A DNA stretch of 64,000 nt from Legionella quinlivanii (GCF_003265995.1 NZ_MVJN01000003.1:1-64000); one strand, 5' to 3'; numbered from the stretch's first letter, positions 16,345 through 26,303 are shown. The notes: generated from the sequence alone by a model not told the origin. A program made the numbers and translations.

Positions 16345-18316
16345 GGTTCTCAATGTTTGTATCCCCCATACCATGCGGGATAGTTTTGACTATCTGGCCG
16401 ATGGGATACAGGCAGCATCCGGCTGCAGAGTCTATGTGTCATTTCGTAATAAAATCAGGTTGGGCATCGTAACCGGCAAGTCAGACTCAAGCCTGCCGGC
16501 AGACAAATTGAAAACCATTAGTGAATTGCTGGATGAAGAACCGATCATCAGTGACGAGATACTGAAACTTTGTCGTTGGATAAGTCAGTATTACCAATCC
16601 CCACTTTCCGAGGTGTTGCCGCTGGCCTTGCCTAAAAAGCTGCGCGACGGGAAAAACTTAAAACCCTTAACCATCAGGCCATTGCTGCCCCTGGAGGAAA
16701 ATCAGGTTAAAAACCCTCTTTTGCTCAATGAAGAACAGGCACTGGCCGTTAAGGAAATTCATGCACATCTTCACCATTACCATTGTTTTCTGCTTTATGG
16801 AGTAACCGGCAGCGGGAAGACCGAGGTGTATCTGCAAAGCATCAGCAAAGTGCTTGCCCAGGGGCTGCAGGTCCTGATTCTGGTACCTGAAATTGGCTTG
16901 ACACCGCAATTGCTACGTCGATTTCAGGAACGTTTTGACTATCCGATGGCCGTTATTCACTCGGGGCTTAATGAAACCGAACGAAGCAAGGCATGGCAAT
17001 TAGCTGCGGCACACCAGGTGGGGCTTGTGATTGGAACCAGAGCCGCTGTCTTTACCCCTATGCCTCGACTGGGCCTAATCATTATTGACGAGGAACACGA
17101 CAGTTCATTAAAGCAAATGGAAGGTGTTCGTTATTCAGCCCGTGATACCGCTTTAATGCGTGCTCATACCGCCAATATTCCGGTTATTCTGGGTTCTGCT
17201 ACCCCCAGTCTCGAAACACTTCACAATACCAGGCTGGGAAAATATACGAATTTGCCTTTACGCCACAAGGCGCTGAACCAATCCGCTTTGCAATTTCAGG
17301 TAATTGATTTGCGAAATACTCTGCTTAATCAGGGTTTAGCCCCGGCGACCCTGCAGGCAATTAAAGAACAGCTTCAGCAAAACAATCAGGTTCTTATCTT
17401 TATTAACCGCCGGGGTTTTTCTCCTGTTTTATTCTGCCAGCTCTGTGGATGGATAGCAGATTGTCCTGGCTGCGACAGCCATCTGACCTTTCATCGGCAG
17501 ATTAATCGGCTAATCTGTCATCATTGCGGCTTTAATCAATCAGCGCCTTTAGGCTGCAGGAAATGCCAGAGCCCGGGACTTTTACCTCTGGGAACGGGTA
17601 CCCAACGCCTGGAAGAGTTTTTGCAGGAAGAATTTGCCGATTATCAGATTATGCGGGTAGATCGCGATGAAGTGAGTCGAAAAAACGAGCTGAGCAAGCG
17701 GCTTGAGCTAATCACCAGGGGAGAAGCCCAACTCATTGTCGGCACCCAGATGATGGCCAAGGGACATCATTTCCCTAAACTGACTTTGGTGGTTATTGCT
17801 GATGCGGATGCCGGCTTTTTCCACCCTGATTTCCGAGCTATTGAGCAGTTAGGGCAGCTACTAACCCAGGTTTCGGGGCGCGCCGGCAGAGCCTCCCTTG
17901 CTGGAAAAGTGATTATTCAGACGCATGTTCCGCAAAACCCCTATCTTAATTTGCTGATTAGAGAAGGCTATAACGCGTTTGCCGATGCTTTGCTAACAGC
18001 GCGTCAGCAAGCTGCTTTGCCGCCCTTTCACTACATGGCTTTAATTCGAGCCCAGGCACGTCATCCCGATAAAGTGATGGCGGCACTTAAGGAGATGAAA
18101 AAGCGTTTGTCTGCGTCTATGATTACGGTCCTTGGCCCGGCACCTGCCCCGATGGCGCGTAAAGGACACCAGCATCGCATGCAGTTATTGCTTAAATCAC
18201 CGGCGAGAAAGCCCCTGCAAAATGCGTTGACCCAATTGCGGGAATGGTTAACAATAGATAAAACACATTCCAGCGTTCGCTGGAATATTGATATTGATCC
18301 CCTGGATTTATCATGA
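16337..18316 (+). CDS. priA: Primosomal protein N' (replication restart helicase PriA)
   Basis: About 659 aa, somewhat shorter than E. coli PriA (732). It has the N-terminal 3'-DNA-binding domain (about 1-100) and an SF2 helicase core with Walker A GVTGSGKTE, the DEEH box, SATPS (motif III) and QVSGRAGR (motif VI). Between the helicase lobes is a zinc-binding segment of eight cysteines (CQLCGW, CPGC, CHHC, CRKC). PriA reloads DnaB at stalled forks. ATG 16337 overlaps the end of the PTPS gene by 8 bases; the in-frame ATG at 16307 would add 10 residues inside that gene. Confidence 0.95.
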   Translation: MTEVLNVCIPHTMRDSFDYLADGIQAASGCRVYVSFRNKIRLGIVTGKSDSSLPADKLKTISELLDEEPIISDEILKLCRWISQYYQSPLSEVLPLALPKKLRDGKNLKPLTIRPLLPLEENQVKNPLLLNEEQALAVKEIHAHLHHYHCFLLYGVTGSGKTEVYLQSISKVLAQGLQVLILVPEIGLTPQLLRRFQERFDYPMAVIHSGLNETERSKAWQLAAAHQVGLVIGTRAAVFTPMPRLGLIIIDEEHDSSLKQMEGVRYSARDTALMRAHTANIPVILGSATPSLETLHNTRLGKYTNLPLRHKALNQSALQFQVIDLRNTLLNQGLAPATLQAIKEQLQQNNQVLIFINRRGFSPVLFCQLCGWIADCPGCDSHLTFHRQINRLICHHCGFNQSAPLGCRKCQSPGLLPLGTGTQRLEEFLQEEFADYQIMRVDRDEVSRKNELSKRLELITRGEAQLIVGTQMMAKGHHFPKLTLVVIADADAGFFHPDFRAIEQLGQLLTQVSGRAGRASLAGKVIIQTHVPQNPYLNLLIREGYNAFADALLTARQQAALPPFHYMALIRAQARHPDKVMAALKEMKKRLSASMITVLGPAPAPMARKGHQHRMQLLLKSPARKPLQNALTQLREWLTIDKTHSSVRWNIDIDPLDLS

Positions 18317-18705
18317 CTCAAAAAAATAAAGTACATCAGCGCATTTTTTCCATTGTCTGGGGTGATATGGACGCCTTGGGACATGTCAATAACGCACGCT
18401 ATTTCGACTATTTTCAAGAAGCGCGGATTGAATGGCTGGCAACGCTGAACATTGATCTGAAAAAAAATACCGGGCCTGTGGTTATTCATACCGCCTGTAC
18501 CTATTTAAAGCCGGTTATTTATCCCGCCACTCTGGTGCTTGACAGCAGCATTCACAGTATTGGCCGCTCAAGCTTTGTCATTGACCATGACCTGTTTCAA
18601 AATGAGGAATTAATGGCCCAGGGCATAAGCAAAGTAGTCTGGGTGGACTATAAGCTGAATAAATCAATCCCTATTCCTGATGAAGTTCGGAACTGCTTCA
18701 GTTAA
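18313..18705 (+). CDS. Hotdog-fold acyl-CoA thioesterase (4HBT/YbgC-FadM type)
   Basis: A 130-aa single hotdog domain. The active-site segment WGDMDALGHVNNARYFDYF (about residues 16-34) carries the Asp and the HVNN motif of 4-hydroxybenzoyl-CoA thioesterase-like enzymes, with R(I)EWL after it. It hydrolyses acyl-CoA thioesters; the chain length cannot be read from sequence. Its ATG overlaps the priA TGA (ATGA), so it is translationally coupled to priA. Confidence 0.88.
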   Translation: MTQKNKVHQRIFSIVWGDMDALGHVNNARYFDYFQEARIEWLATLNIDLKKNTGPVVIHTACTYLKPVIYPATLVLDSSIHSIGRSSFVIDHDLFQNEELMAQGISKVVWVDYKLNKSIPIPDEVRNCFS

Positions 18706-18775
18706 TTGAGCTGGTGTAACTTCGCGGCTTAAAGTCAACCCTAACCCTATTAGTTAAGGGAATTCTGCAATTACC

Positions 18776-18848
18776 TGTAGGTTGGGCCCTTGGCCCAACA
18801 TTGAGTTCTGGAGTGGCTCCCTTTGTTGGGCCAAGGGCCCAACCTACA
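18776..18848. repeat. GTAGGTTGGGCC inverted repeat, copy 1
   Basis: A 73-base hairpin: TGTAGGTTGGGCCCTTGGCC at the left pairs with GGCCAAGGGCCCAACCTACA at the right. A second copy lies at 22159-22234. Both sit between convergent genes, where they could end transcription from both sides, although no T-tract follows. Confidence 0.85.
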
Positions 18849-18872
18849 ATAATTCTTTAACTTAAATAGCTT

Positions 18873-20270
18873 TCACACTGTTGCTGTTCTCACCGGAATA
18901 TCGATTAACTCGTGACCGTCCTCTTTTTTAAGCTGAATAAAAATAACGATCGAGGCAAAAGTCAGTAAGGACATGGCAATAAAGGTTAAATGAAAACTTC
19001 GGATGCTCAACGCCGGATCATGGCTCAGACTCGCTGAAATTCTGATTAGCAATGCCGCCGCGGCAACTCCGAAACTTTGTGCAAGCTGCTGAGTGGTACT
19101 GACAATACTGGTCGCCGCACTCATTTCTTCTGCATCCACATTCGCATAAGCCAGAGAATTCATACCGGTATATTGCAAGGATATTAATAACCCATAAAAA
19201 AAACTGAGCAGTGCTATCGCAATGAAGCTGGTCTGTGCATTAATGAAAGCGAACATGCCAAGTGCGATGCCTACAAGTATTGTATTGACGATTAACAGCT
19301 TTTTATACCCGAACCAGCGCAGGATATGCACCGACAAGGGTTTTACAATCAGCACACCCAAAGCCGTAGGGGCCAGTAATAATCCGGAAGTCTGAGAGTT
19401 ATACCCAAGGCCGATTTGCAGTAACAGCGGTAATAAAAAGGGAAACCCGCCGAATCCGAGCCTGGCAAACAGATTTCCCAGTATCGATACCCGAAAGGTT
19501 CGTATGCGAAAAAGTTCGATTTTTACTATGGGATGAGCCCTGTTGTAAGAATGCCAGGCGTATAGAAATAACAAACAAAACGCCAGCGGCAGGCTTAGAA
19601 CGACCAGAACATGCCGCGCATCCGATTCGCTAAGAACTGACAAGCCAATGGTTAACATGGCCAGACCACTGCCAAAAAGAATAAATCCCCATTTATCCAG
19701 AGGCGGCATCGGCCGCGAAGGCATGGAAGGAAGCAGAAAAATTGCCAGAAAGACCGTCAGAATACCAACCGGAGCATTAACCCAGAAAATCCAGCGCCAT
19801 GAGAAATGATTACTGATTACCCCGCCGAGCACCGGTCCCAGCATCATCCCAATCGCAGCAACCATAACCACCACACTCATCTTGCTCACCAGCTCATGAC
19901 GCTCACAGGTACGCATGATGATGAGCCGGCCCACCGGCAAAGTAAGCGAACCGCCGACTCCCTGGGTAATTCTTGCAATAATGAGCTCAGGCAGGTTATC
20001 GGTAAAACCGCACCAGACAGAACTGGCAGTGAAGAGCATAGCCGCCAGAATAAACACTCTTTTTGCCCCAAAACGATCAGCTATCCAGCCACTGACCGGG
20101 ATAAAAATAGCCAGACTAACCAGATAACTGATTAGAGCAATTTTTAAATTAATCGGATTGACATTCAGACTTTTTGCAATCACCGGAATAGCCGTATTTA
20201 ACACCGTGGTATCCACGGCCTCCATGAATAAGGCGAAAGAAACAATCAGGAGAATGATATTTTTTTTCAT
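18873..20270 (-). CDS. MFS drug exporter, DHA2 (EmrB/QacA) family
   Basis: About 465 aa with roughly 14 hydrophobic segments. The DHA2 start pattern SFALFMEAVDTTVLNTAIP is in helix 1, motif A is SGWIADRFGAKRVF after helix 2, and motif C is GMMLGPVLGG in helix 5. These proton-driven exporters remove drugs or metabolites across the inner membrane. No adaptor gene is adjacent, so it probably acts alone, like MdtD. I prefer ATG 20270, which starts just before helix 1, over an upstream start at 20357 that would add a non-membrane leader. Confidence 0.88.
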   Translation of the reverse strand: MKKNIILLIVSFALFMEAVDTTVLNTAIPVIAKSLNVNPINLKIALISYLVSLAIFIPVSGWIADRFGAKRVFILAAMLFTASSVWCGFTDNLPELIIARITQGVGGSLTLPVGRLIIMRTCERHELVSKMSVVVMVAAIGMMLGPVLGGVISNHFSWRWIFWVNAPVGILTVFLAIFLLPSMPSRPMPPLDKWGFILFGSGLAMLTIGLSVLSESDARHVLVVLSLPLAFCLLFLYAWHSYNRAHPIVKIELFRIRTFRVSILGNLFARLGFGGFPFLLPLLLQIGLGYNSQTSGLLLAPTALGVLIVKPLSVHILRWFGYKKLLIVNTILVGIALGMFAFINAQTSFIAIALLSFFYGLLISLQYTGMNSLAYANVDAEEMSAATSIVSTTQQLAQSFGVAAAALLIRISASLSHDPALSIRSFHLTFIAMSLLTFASIVIFIQLKKEDGHELIDIPVRTATV

Positions 20271-20360
20271 TAAGAAAAATCCGCTTAAATCCTCTTTTAA
20301 AATAGGCTCGATAAGCCTCAACGTCAACTTTAAAAGAAACACTGGTCGATGAGCCAAAGC

Positions 20361-20389
20361 TGTTTATTCCCTTAAGACCAGTATATAAT
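20361..20389 (+). promoter_or_regulatory. Candidate sigma-70 promoter of the small secreted protein gene
   Basis: A perfect TATAAT at 20384-20389 with a weak TGTTTA 17 bases upstream, about 30 bases before the start codon. Seen by eye only. Confidence 0.5.
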
Positions 20390-20420
20390 CCTTCCAGATT
20401 TAATAAGGGAGAAACAATTG

Positions 20421-20810
20421 ATGAAAAAAATGGCTTTATTTTTATTCTGTGGTTTCACTGCATTTCAAGCTCAGGCGAATCCCAGCCTCTGCGGATATAG
20501 CGACTTTTTCCGTATAAGCGACGACAGCCGCCCTGATATTGCCATCGTTGATGCCAATACGACTCCTGAGCTTTATATGCAGGTTCTGAGTCATTTAAGC
20601 TTTGAAATTCGTGACACTCCCGCCTGCCGCAAAGGGCGCGCCAACATTACCGTCGCAACGAACGATGGCAGAAGCTGGTGTGTGCTCCATCTTCAGGATG
20701 GGCCCTTTATGATGCATCCCAAAGTTCATGCTAATTGCTCAGGCATGCGTTTTGTGGATATGTCCTATGAAGGAACCGGCAGCTTCCATTATACTATCCG
20801 TTTGGATTGA
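20421..20810 (+). CDS. Small secreted protein of unknown function
   Basis: 129 aa with a clear signal peptide (MKKMALFLFCGFTAFQAQA, cleavage before NPSLCG). The mature part of about 110 aa has four cysteines (LCGYS, TPACRK, SWCVLH, ANCSGM) that could form two disulfides in the periplasm or outside the cell. I recognise no family. The start is ATG 20421 after AAGGGAGA. It stands alone with its own promoter, 67 bases before cbpA. Confidence 0.75.
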   Translation: MKKMALFLFCGFTAFQAQANPSLCGYSDFFRISDDSRPDIAIVDANTTPELYMQVLSHLSFEIRDTPACRKGRANITVATNDGRSWCVLHLQDGPFMMHPKVHANCSGMRFVDMSYEGTGSFHYTIRLD

Positions 20811-20877
20811 GCCTATAGCCTGCACCAGGCAGGCTATACTTTAACTATTTCAGCATAGGGACGGGCAAGAAATAACA

Positions 20878-21822
20878 ATGGACTTTAAAGATTATTATCA
20901 AATCATGGGCCTGGATAGAGCGGCCAGCCAGGATGAAATCAAACAAACCTATCGCAAACTGGCAAGAAAATACCATCCAGATGTCAGCAAGGAACCCGGG
21001 GCCGAAGAAAAATTCAAGGAACTGGGGGAAGCTTATGAGGTATTAAAAGATCCCGAAAAAAGAGCGAAATACGATAAATACGGTCAATACTGGAAACAGC
21101 AGAGCGAAGCCCAGCAACAATATGGCCAGGACTATGAACCCCATTATCAGTATACTGGTCATAGTGATTTCGATCCTGCCGATTTTGAGGATTTTCTGGG
21201 TTCCATATTCGGCCGGCAAGCAAGACGCGAGCAATCAGGCTTTTACGATCAAGGCCAGGATGTCCATGCCCAGCTGACCATCAGCCTTGAGGACAGCTAC
21301 CAGGGTAGTGAAAAAATACTTCAGCTCCAGATGCCTTCGATCAATAAACAGGGGGAACTGGAGTATCAGCAACGCTCCATCCGAGTAAAAATTCCCAAAG
21401 GAATTGGCAATCAACAGCAAATTCGGCTGAAAGGCCAGGGCGGAGAGCGGGTCGCAGGCAAGCGCGGTGATCTGTATATTGAAATTCATATTGCTCCCCA
21501 CCCTCTATTTCATCTGGAGAAGAGGGATATCCATCTGAAGGTCCCTATTACGCCTTGGGAAGCAGTTCTTGGTGCTAATATTGAGATACCCACACTGGGC
21601 GGCACAGTAAACATGAAAATTCCGGCTTACTCTCAGACAGGTAAAAAGATGCGTCTTAAAGGACGCGGCCTGCCAGGTAATCCACCGGGCGACCAATACA
21701 TTACTCTGGAAATCAGGATCCCGGAAACTGAAAACAGCGACATGAACAGGCTTTTCGAGCAAATGGCTAAAAGCGTTCATTTTAATCCGCGTGAAAAAAT
21801 GGGAGCAGCTCATGAGCGATAA
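20878..21822 (+). CDS. cbpA: DnaJ-class co-chaperone CbpA (curved DNA-binding protein)
   Basis: A 314-aa type II J-protein. The J domain is at residues 1-70 with HPD in KYHPDVS, followed by a short Gly-poor Q/Y-rich linker (about 75-105) and the two C-terminal substrate-binding domains ([17 protein letters not shown], then [19 protein letters not shown]). It lacks the DnaJ zinc-finger CxxCxGxG repeats, which marks it as CbpA. It works with DnaK and can bind DNA in E. coli. It overlaps the downstream modulator gene by 11 bases, the conserved cbpA-cbpM arrangement. Confidence 0.93.
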   Translation: MDFKDYYQIMGLDRAASQDEIKQTYRKLARKYHPDVSKEPGAEEKFKELGEAYEVLKDPEKRAKYDKYGQYWKQQSEAQQQYGQDYEPHYQYTGHSDFDPADFEDFLGSIFGRQARREQSGFYDQGQDVHAQLTISLEDSYQGSEKILQLQMPSINKQGELEYQQRSIRVKIPKGIGNQQQIRLKGQGGERVAGKRGDLYIEIHIAPHPLFHLEKRDIHLKVPITPWEAVLGANIEIPTLGGTVNMKIPAYSQTGKKMRLKGRGLPGNPPGDQYITLEIRIPETENSDMNRLFEQMAKSVHFNPREKMGAAHER

Positions 21823-22117
21823 AAAGACTGGCACAATGGAATGCGAACAGCTATTTTCACTCTCTTTGCAGGAAATCAGCCATTCCTTTGGCGTTACCCG
21901 TGAGACAATCATCGAAATCGTTCAGGAAGGTATTGTTACGGTTAGCAGGAACGAAAGCAATGAGTGGCTATTTGACGATGAAGCCTTAAGACGTATCCGT
22001 ACGGTTATTCGGCTCAACCAGGATTTGGGCGTTAATCTGGCGGGTGCAGGGCTGGTTCTGGATCTGCTCGCTGAAATTGATCAGTTGCGTGGATTACTTT
22101 ATTCACAGAAGTTATAG
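21812..22117 (+). CDS. cbpM: CbpM-like modulator of CbpA (MerR-type fold)
   Basis: A 101-aa protein with a helix-turn-helix-like N-terminal part ([20 protein letters not shown]) followed by a MerR-like helical segment ([20 protein letters not shown]) and a C-terminal helix. CbpM binds the J domain of CbpA and blocks its activity. ATG 21812 has GGAG 6 bases upstream and overlaps cbpA, which supports the pairing. Confidence 0.85.
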   Translation: MSDKKTGTMECEQLFSLSLQEISHSFGVTRETIIEIVQEGIVTVSRNESNEWLFDDEALRRIRTVIRLNQDLGVNLAGAGLVLDLLAEIDQLRGLLYSQKL

Positions 22118-22158
22118 CCGCGGCAGCGCGTGATTTAATGGGATCCCGCGAACAAACA

Positions 22159-22234
22159 TGCAGGTTGGGCCTTGGGTCAACATTGAGTCCGGGAGTGGCT
22201 CAAGCGTTTGTTGGGCCAAGGGCCCAACCTACAA
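22159..22234. repeat. GTAGGTTGGGCC inverted repeat, copy 2
   Basis: The left arm (GCAGGTTGGGCCTTGGG) is slightly degenerate and the right arm (GGCCAAGGGCCCAACCTACA) is identical to that of copy 1 at 18776-18848. It lies between the convergent cbpM gene and the 317-aa gene. Confidence 0.85.
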
Positions 22235-22242
22235 TAATTGCT

Positions 22243-23196
22243 TTAAGCAATCATTACCCGTTGCATAGCAGGAAGCGTTTCTGCGGCAAAGGGGGCCGGC
22301 CATTGAAGTCCCAATTCTGCAATCCGCCTGCCAAAGGCATCGATATACTCTTTCAGTTCACCCTGCAGAGCATCAATACTGAATACAGGACAGGCATTAT
22401 CTTTGAGCATCTGATCCAGTCCGTCACGAATAGCAGCCCGCTCTTCCTCATTTTTTAACTGACCGATTTGCTTGCGAATGGTATATATCGCCCCCATCAG
22501 TTCTTTTGCGGATAAGGGCTCACGGGTTAAATCTTCAAACCAGTGAATCAGGTTATTGTATGCCCTGGAAGGAGAGGAGGAGAACCAATTGGAAAAACAG
22601 CTGCTTTTGTGGTGCTGGGCCATATATACCGTCGCATAATCATCCAGGCTATTAAAGGCACGCATGAAATTAACTCGTCTTAAGCGTTCTGCGGCATGAC
22701 TTATCGATTGATTAGCATCCTTTATTAATTGCTGTTGAGGAGAAGACAAACTTTTTTTATTCAGCAATATTTCCAAAAGGCCGGCATATTTATCAATCAT
22801 GGTTGAGGCAATGGTCACATTGATCTCCAGCACCTTACGGCTATTCGGGTCTTTGGCATCCTTATTTTTAACTGCCGCCATAACTTCGGCATTGGAAAGT
22901 AATTCCTGCAGATAGTCATTCATTTTACCATTAATCCCATCCTTTATCAGATTAAACACATCAGAAAGGGTAGAGGATGTGGAAGACAGAAATGAATGAC
23001 CTGTTTTTTTTGTGGAATCCTGAACACGCGCCTGCGCTTTGGCAAGATCATTCACAGCGGCATTATAATGACCTCCCTGATTCATAATGCCTGCTTGCTG
23101 AGCCGATAACTGTTCATCTGCTGTGTTACCAGCCAGAATTCTGATTGCCTGTAACTGCTTCATTAAATCCATTTTTTCCGCATCTTCAAGCTTCAT
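22243..23196 (-). CDS. Unknown helical protein next to the helicase-ankyrin genes
   Basis: A 317-aa protein with no signal peptide or membrane helix and predominantly helical composition: Lys/Gln-rich helices over residues 1-60, SSTSSTLSDVFNLIKDGING at about 75, and a central block with RLRRVNFMRAFNSLDDYATV. I recognise no domain. The start has AAGGGGCGG 3-10 bases upstream, a good site. It lies 62 bases downstream of the split helicase-ankyrin gene on the same strand, so it may be read with it. An effector role is possible from context only. Confidence 0.65.
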   Translation of the reverse strand: MKLEDAEKMDLMKQLQAIRILAGNTADEQLSAQQAGIMNQGGHYNAAVNDLAKAQARVQDSTKKTGHSFLSSTSSTLSDVFNLIKDGINGKMNDYLQELLSNAEVMAAVKNKDAKDPNSRKVLEINVTIASTMIDKYAGLLEILLNKKSLSSPQQQLIKDANQSISHAAERLRRVNFMRAFNSLDDYATVYMAQHHKSSCFSNWFSSSPSRAYNNLIHWFEDLTREPLSAKELMGAIYTIRKQIGQLKNEEERAAIRDGLDQMLKDNACPVFSIDALQGELKEYIDAFGRRIAELGLQWPAPFAAETLPAMQRVMIA

Positions 23197-23258
23197 GACC
23201 GCCCCTTTTCGTATCCTTGAATTTAAAGTCTAGCGGGCATTTGAAAAAACAGGCAACT

Positions 23259-26200
23259 TTAACTCAAGGTAACCGAACCAGTCTCGTTTAAAGCAACGGA
23301 CGATGAGTTAGTAGCTTCTGCAGCAGCCGCCGGAGGATGATACAGAGAGGTATAAGACGCAATGCCTGGTTTTAATGCCGTTTGCCCAGTTAATAGCGTG
23401 ATTCCTTGCTCAAAATTATGCGCTTTGGCGATATCAAGCGCTGTCTCACCTGCTTCATTTTTCAAATCTATAAATTGCTGTATTGAAATCTTGTCTGAAG
23501 CTTTCTGTTTAAGCTCGAGCACCATTGAAATCAAATCAACACGCCGATTTGCAGCAGCCCAATGCAGGAAGCTGTTCCACTGAGAGTCCTGCTGTCTGAT
23601 TAGGTTGAAGAACAGATCCGCAGGTAATTTGGAAAGTACAAAACGTCCCTGTGGTCGATTAAGCAGGTACATCAGTAAAGACTGAGACTCGTCCAGACTA
23701 CCCCACTGCTGAATGGCAATATCGGCAAACAAGTTGACCATGATATTCCTGTGTGACTCTATATTCACTTTTTCCGGAATTGACAGAATATTAAAAATCA
23801 GGAACAAAAAGTCCAATCCTTCCCTTTTGCGCGCAAGTAATTCAAAACGGGTTTTACCCAAATCGTTGTACTGCTTGAATAACTCATCCAGAGAAAAATA
23901 GTAATTAACCAAAACCGGGTTCTCTTGCAGATAATTCTGAAAGCACTTCCAGGAGCTTATGCCATCGGAATTATTTTTGTACAGATGCATGAGTAGAGGA
24001 AGATTGTTGGGCGTTCCAGTGGCCATTAAATATGTGTATAACAAATCAACAGGGATACTAATGATAAACATATCCAGATTTTCATAGATTTCCTGAGTAC
24101 CTAGTTGGCCTCTGGATAAATTAATCATTGCCTTAAGTCTTGCCTCTCTTGTTACCTCATTTTGTTGTCTTTGCTTTTCTTTTATTAATCCTTCTATGAC
24201 CCGTATTTGCCTGTCTAATTGATTTTTATTATGCGCCCCTTGTCTGGTTAAATTTTTATCTAACAATAATTTGCGTGTACGAATTCTTTTCGCGATTTCA
24301 AGCTCGTTTATCTCACCTGACAATTGTTTAACTTCAGGGATAAGAATCGGACCTCTCGTTGTAGAGATCTCTTGTATTTTAGTTTGTAAATACTGCACAT
24401 CATATACCGGGGCATTGCCTTTTTTAGGCGCAGGGTTTTCGTAACGTGAGCAATCCAATGCGTTTAATGCGAGCGGCAGATTTAATTTTTTAGCCAGCTC
24501 CAGCGGAGTTAATCCTTCTTTATTTTTTACCTCAAATACATCCTGCTCTTCCATGACAAACCCGTCCTTTAAAGCGCTCGCTCTTGCTGCCATAATCGCT
24601 ACAATAATATTCACGCGCTGATTGTTTACTGCCCAATGCAAGAGGGTATTTCCTTCTATGTCCTTGCAACATAAAGAGGGGAACAACTGGCTGCTGAATA
24701 GAATTTTGAACAGAGGACGTCCTGTCGGGTGGTTTAACAGAAACATTAATAAGCTATTCTTTCCAATCAAATCATCCCATGTATTGACAGAAGGAGCAGC
24801 AAACAAAATATCTTTAAACCGGGATAGGGTCTCTGTATCCAGCATGTCAGGAATGACCATTGAATCCCACATTTCTTTAAGAAAATCAAGGCCATGTTGT
24901 CTGAGACATAAGATTTCAAAATAGCTTTGACCCGAAATGGAATCTTTTTTAGCCAGCGCCTTTAAAGAAAAATAATGCTCCAGCTCCAGAGGATTATTTA
25001 TAAAATAACGCTTCAACGCCATCCATTTATCATTCTCTTTTTTTAATCGGGAGATAAAACAATCATTGCCTCCATTTTCAGTCAGAATCAGCCATCTGAA
25101 AATGGTTTCCTGGGGGTGCTTCTTTTTAAACGTATTATCCAAAGCACTTTCGGAAAAAGAATCAAACAGATTATTTAGATCGGTTTGAATCTTCTCTTCT
25201 ATCCTGGACAATCTCGGTTTTTGTGCAATCAACTCCCGCTTTTCCTGTTGCAGTGAAGCCCATTTCTGTTTTAAAGCAGCTCCCTTTACCTCCAATGAGC
25301 TGCGCTTCTGCAAGGCTTTCTGCAATTCATCCTGATACGCAGCCTGTTCATTTGCGACGCTATCTAACTGCATTTTGATTTCTTCGAGAGAACCCGGCAG
25401 GCCAAATTTGCCTCCAGTTCCTGAATTGAAAAATTTAGGTGAACGAGCCAGCGCATCTCTCGTGGGTAGAGAATCTATTCTTTGCGAAAGACTTCGAGAA
25501 TTGCCCGACAAGCTGGCCGTAGTTTCTTTTGGCTCATCTTTAGGGATAGCAGCTTGTTTACCTTTATTTCTCCTGTTCGAGCGGCGATTAGACGTTTGTT
25601 TTTTATCTGCAACGCTTAAAGGCGCTTGCTCTTCCTGTGCCGTATCCGTCTTTTCAGAAGGTTCTTTTCCAACCGCGACACATTCAGTCATTGTTGCGAC
25701 CGTCTCAGCCTCTTCCTGCTTTTCGACAGGAGGCTCTTCTTTTTTAATCAACCCCTTGCTCAGCAGGAAATCATCGTAATCCGTATAAGAGCGATGCTCT
25801 TTAAGACAGTGCTCAAACGCGTTCCTGGCTATGTCTTTTTTGCCATTCTGATACAGCCGGCAAATCTCTTCTTCCCATTGCGTGAGGCGCTCTTCTTCCG
25901 TTTGCTCTAAATTCGGATCGCTTAAAAAGGCTGTTTCGGGTGTCTTAATCCCTTTTTTGAAGGCGTTACATAGAGGGGCTAAAGGATAATCATCGCCTTG
26001 ATCGATAAACAGGCGTTTGGTGGCACGCGTACTGCTGGTAAAAAATTTGTTTAAGGGCGGACCAAAACGGCTATTGCCGCAACCGCGTTTGACGAGGTTG
26101 GTCGGTACTTTGCCATCCGTCCATTCACGGCTCGCTTCACGGCATAAGTCATTATCCAGCATGCGGTACAGGATGACATTCTCATATTCCAGACCCTTGA

Positions 26201-26303
26201 TTTCCTCGGCAGTGAATACCAGGACTGCACCCGGATATTTTTCCTGAGCCTCCTTTTTATATTCCGGCAGGGTAATAATGACAAAATTACTCTGCTTCGC
26301 CAT
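23259..26303 (-). CDS. C-terminal fragment of copy 1: helicase motifs V/VI, linker, repeated module and ankyrins
   Basis: 1014 codons open from the first ATG after the nonsense codon. Residues 1-200 continue the SF1 helicase, including FTAEEIKGLEYENVI (motif V) and FFTSSTRATKRLFI (motif VI). About 200-330 is a disordered, charged linker. A coiled coil covers about 340-400. Then come two copies of a module of about 220 aa (about 420-640 and 770-980), each ending in ankyrin-like helices (GNTLLHWAVNNQRVN; NSFLHWAAANRRVDL). AAGGGA lies only about 2 bases before the ATG, too close for good re-initiation. Whether it is made as a separate protein is unknown. Confidence 0.6.
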   Translation of the reverse strand: MAKQSNFVIITLPEYKKEAQEKYPGAVLVFTAEEIKGLEYENVILYRMLDNDLCREASREWTDGKVPTNLVKRGCGNSRFGPPLNKFFTSSTRATKRLFIDQGDDYPLAPLCNAFKKGIKTPETAFLSDPNLEQTEEERLTQWEEEICRLYQNGKKDIARNAFEHCLKEHRSYTDYDDFLLSKGLIKKEEPPVEKQEEAETVATMTECVAVGKEPSEKTDTAQEEQAPLSVADKKQTSNRRSNRRNKGKQAAIPKDEPKETTASLSGNSRSLSQRIDSLPTRDALARSPKFFNSGTGGKFGLPGSLEEIKMQLDSVANEQAAYQDELQKALQKRSSLEVKGAALKQKWASLQQEKRELIAQKPRLSRIEEKIQTDLNNLFDSFSESALDNTFKKKHPQETIFRWLILTENGGNDCFISRLKKENDKWMALKRYFINNPLELEHYFSLKALAKKDSISGQSYFEILCLRQHGLDFLKEMWDSMVIPDMLDTETLSRFKDILFAAPSVNTWDDLIGKNSLLMFLLNHPTGRPLFKILFSSQLFPSLCCKDIEGNTLLHWAVNNQRVNIIVAIMAARASALKDGFVMEEQDVFEVKNKEGLTPLELAKKLNLPLALNALDCSRYENPAPKKGNAPVYDVQYLQTKIQEISTTRGPILIPEVKQLSGEINELEIAKRIRTRKLLLDKNLTRQGAHNKNQLDRQIRVIEGLIKEKQRQQNEVTREARLKAMINLSRGQLGTQEIYENLDMFIISIPVDLLYTYLMATGTPNNLPLLMHLYKNNSDGISSWKCFQNYLQENPVLVNYYFSLDELFKQYNDLGKTRFELLARKREGLDFLFLIFNILSIPEKVNIESHRNIMVNLFADIAIQQWGSLDESQSLLMYLLNRPQGRFVLSKLPADLFFNLIRQQDSQWNSFLHWAAANRRVDLISMVLELKQKASDKISIQQFIDLKNEAGETALDIAKAHNFEQGITLLTGQTALKPGIASYTSLYHPPAAAAEATNSSSVALNETGSVTLS

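Noticed and set aside
18061-18489. 142-codon minus-strand ORF over the priA/thioesterase junction
   Set aside because: It spans two coupled plus-strand genes with strong family motifs and has no start signal.
25375-25779. 134-codon plus-strand ORF opposite the linker of the helicase-ankyrin gene
   Set aside because: A shadow of the low-complexity Lys/Glu linker; Ser/Cys/Leu-rich translation is what the complement of such a stretch gives.
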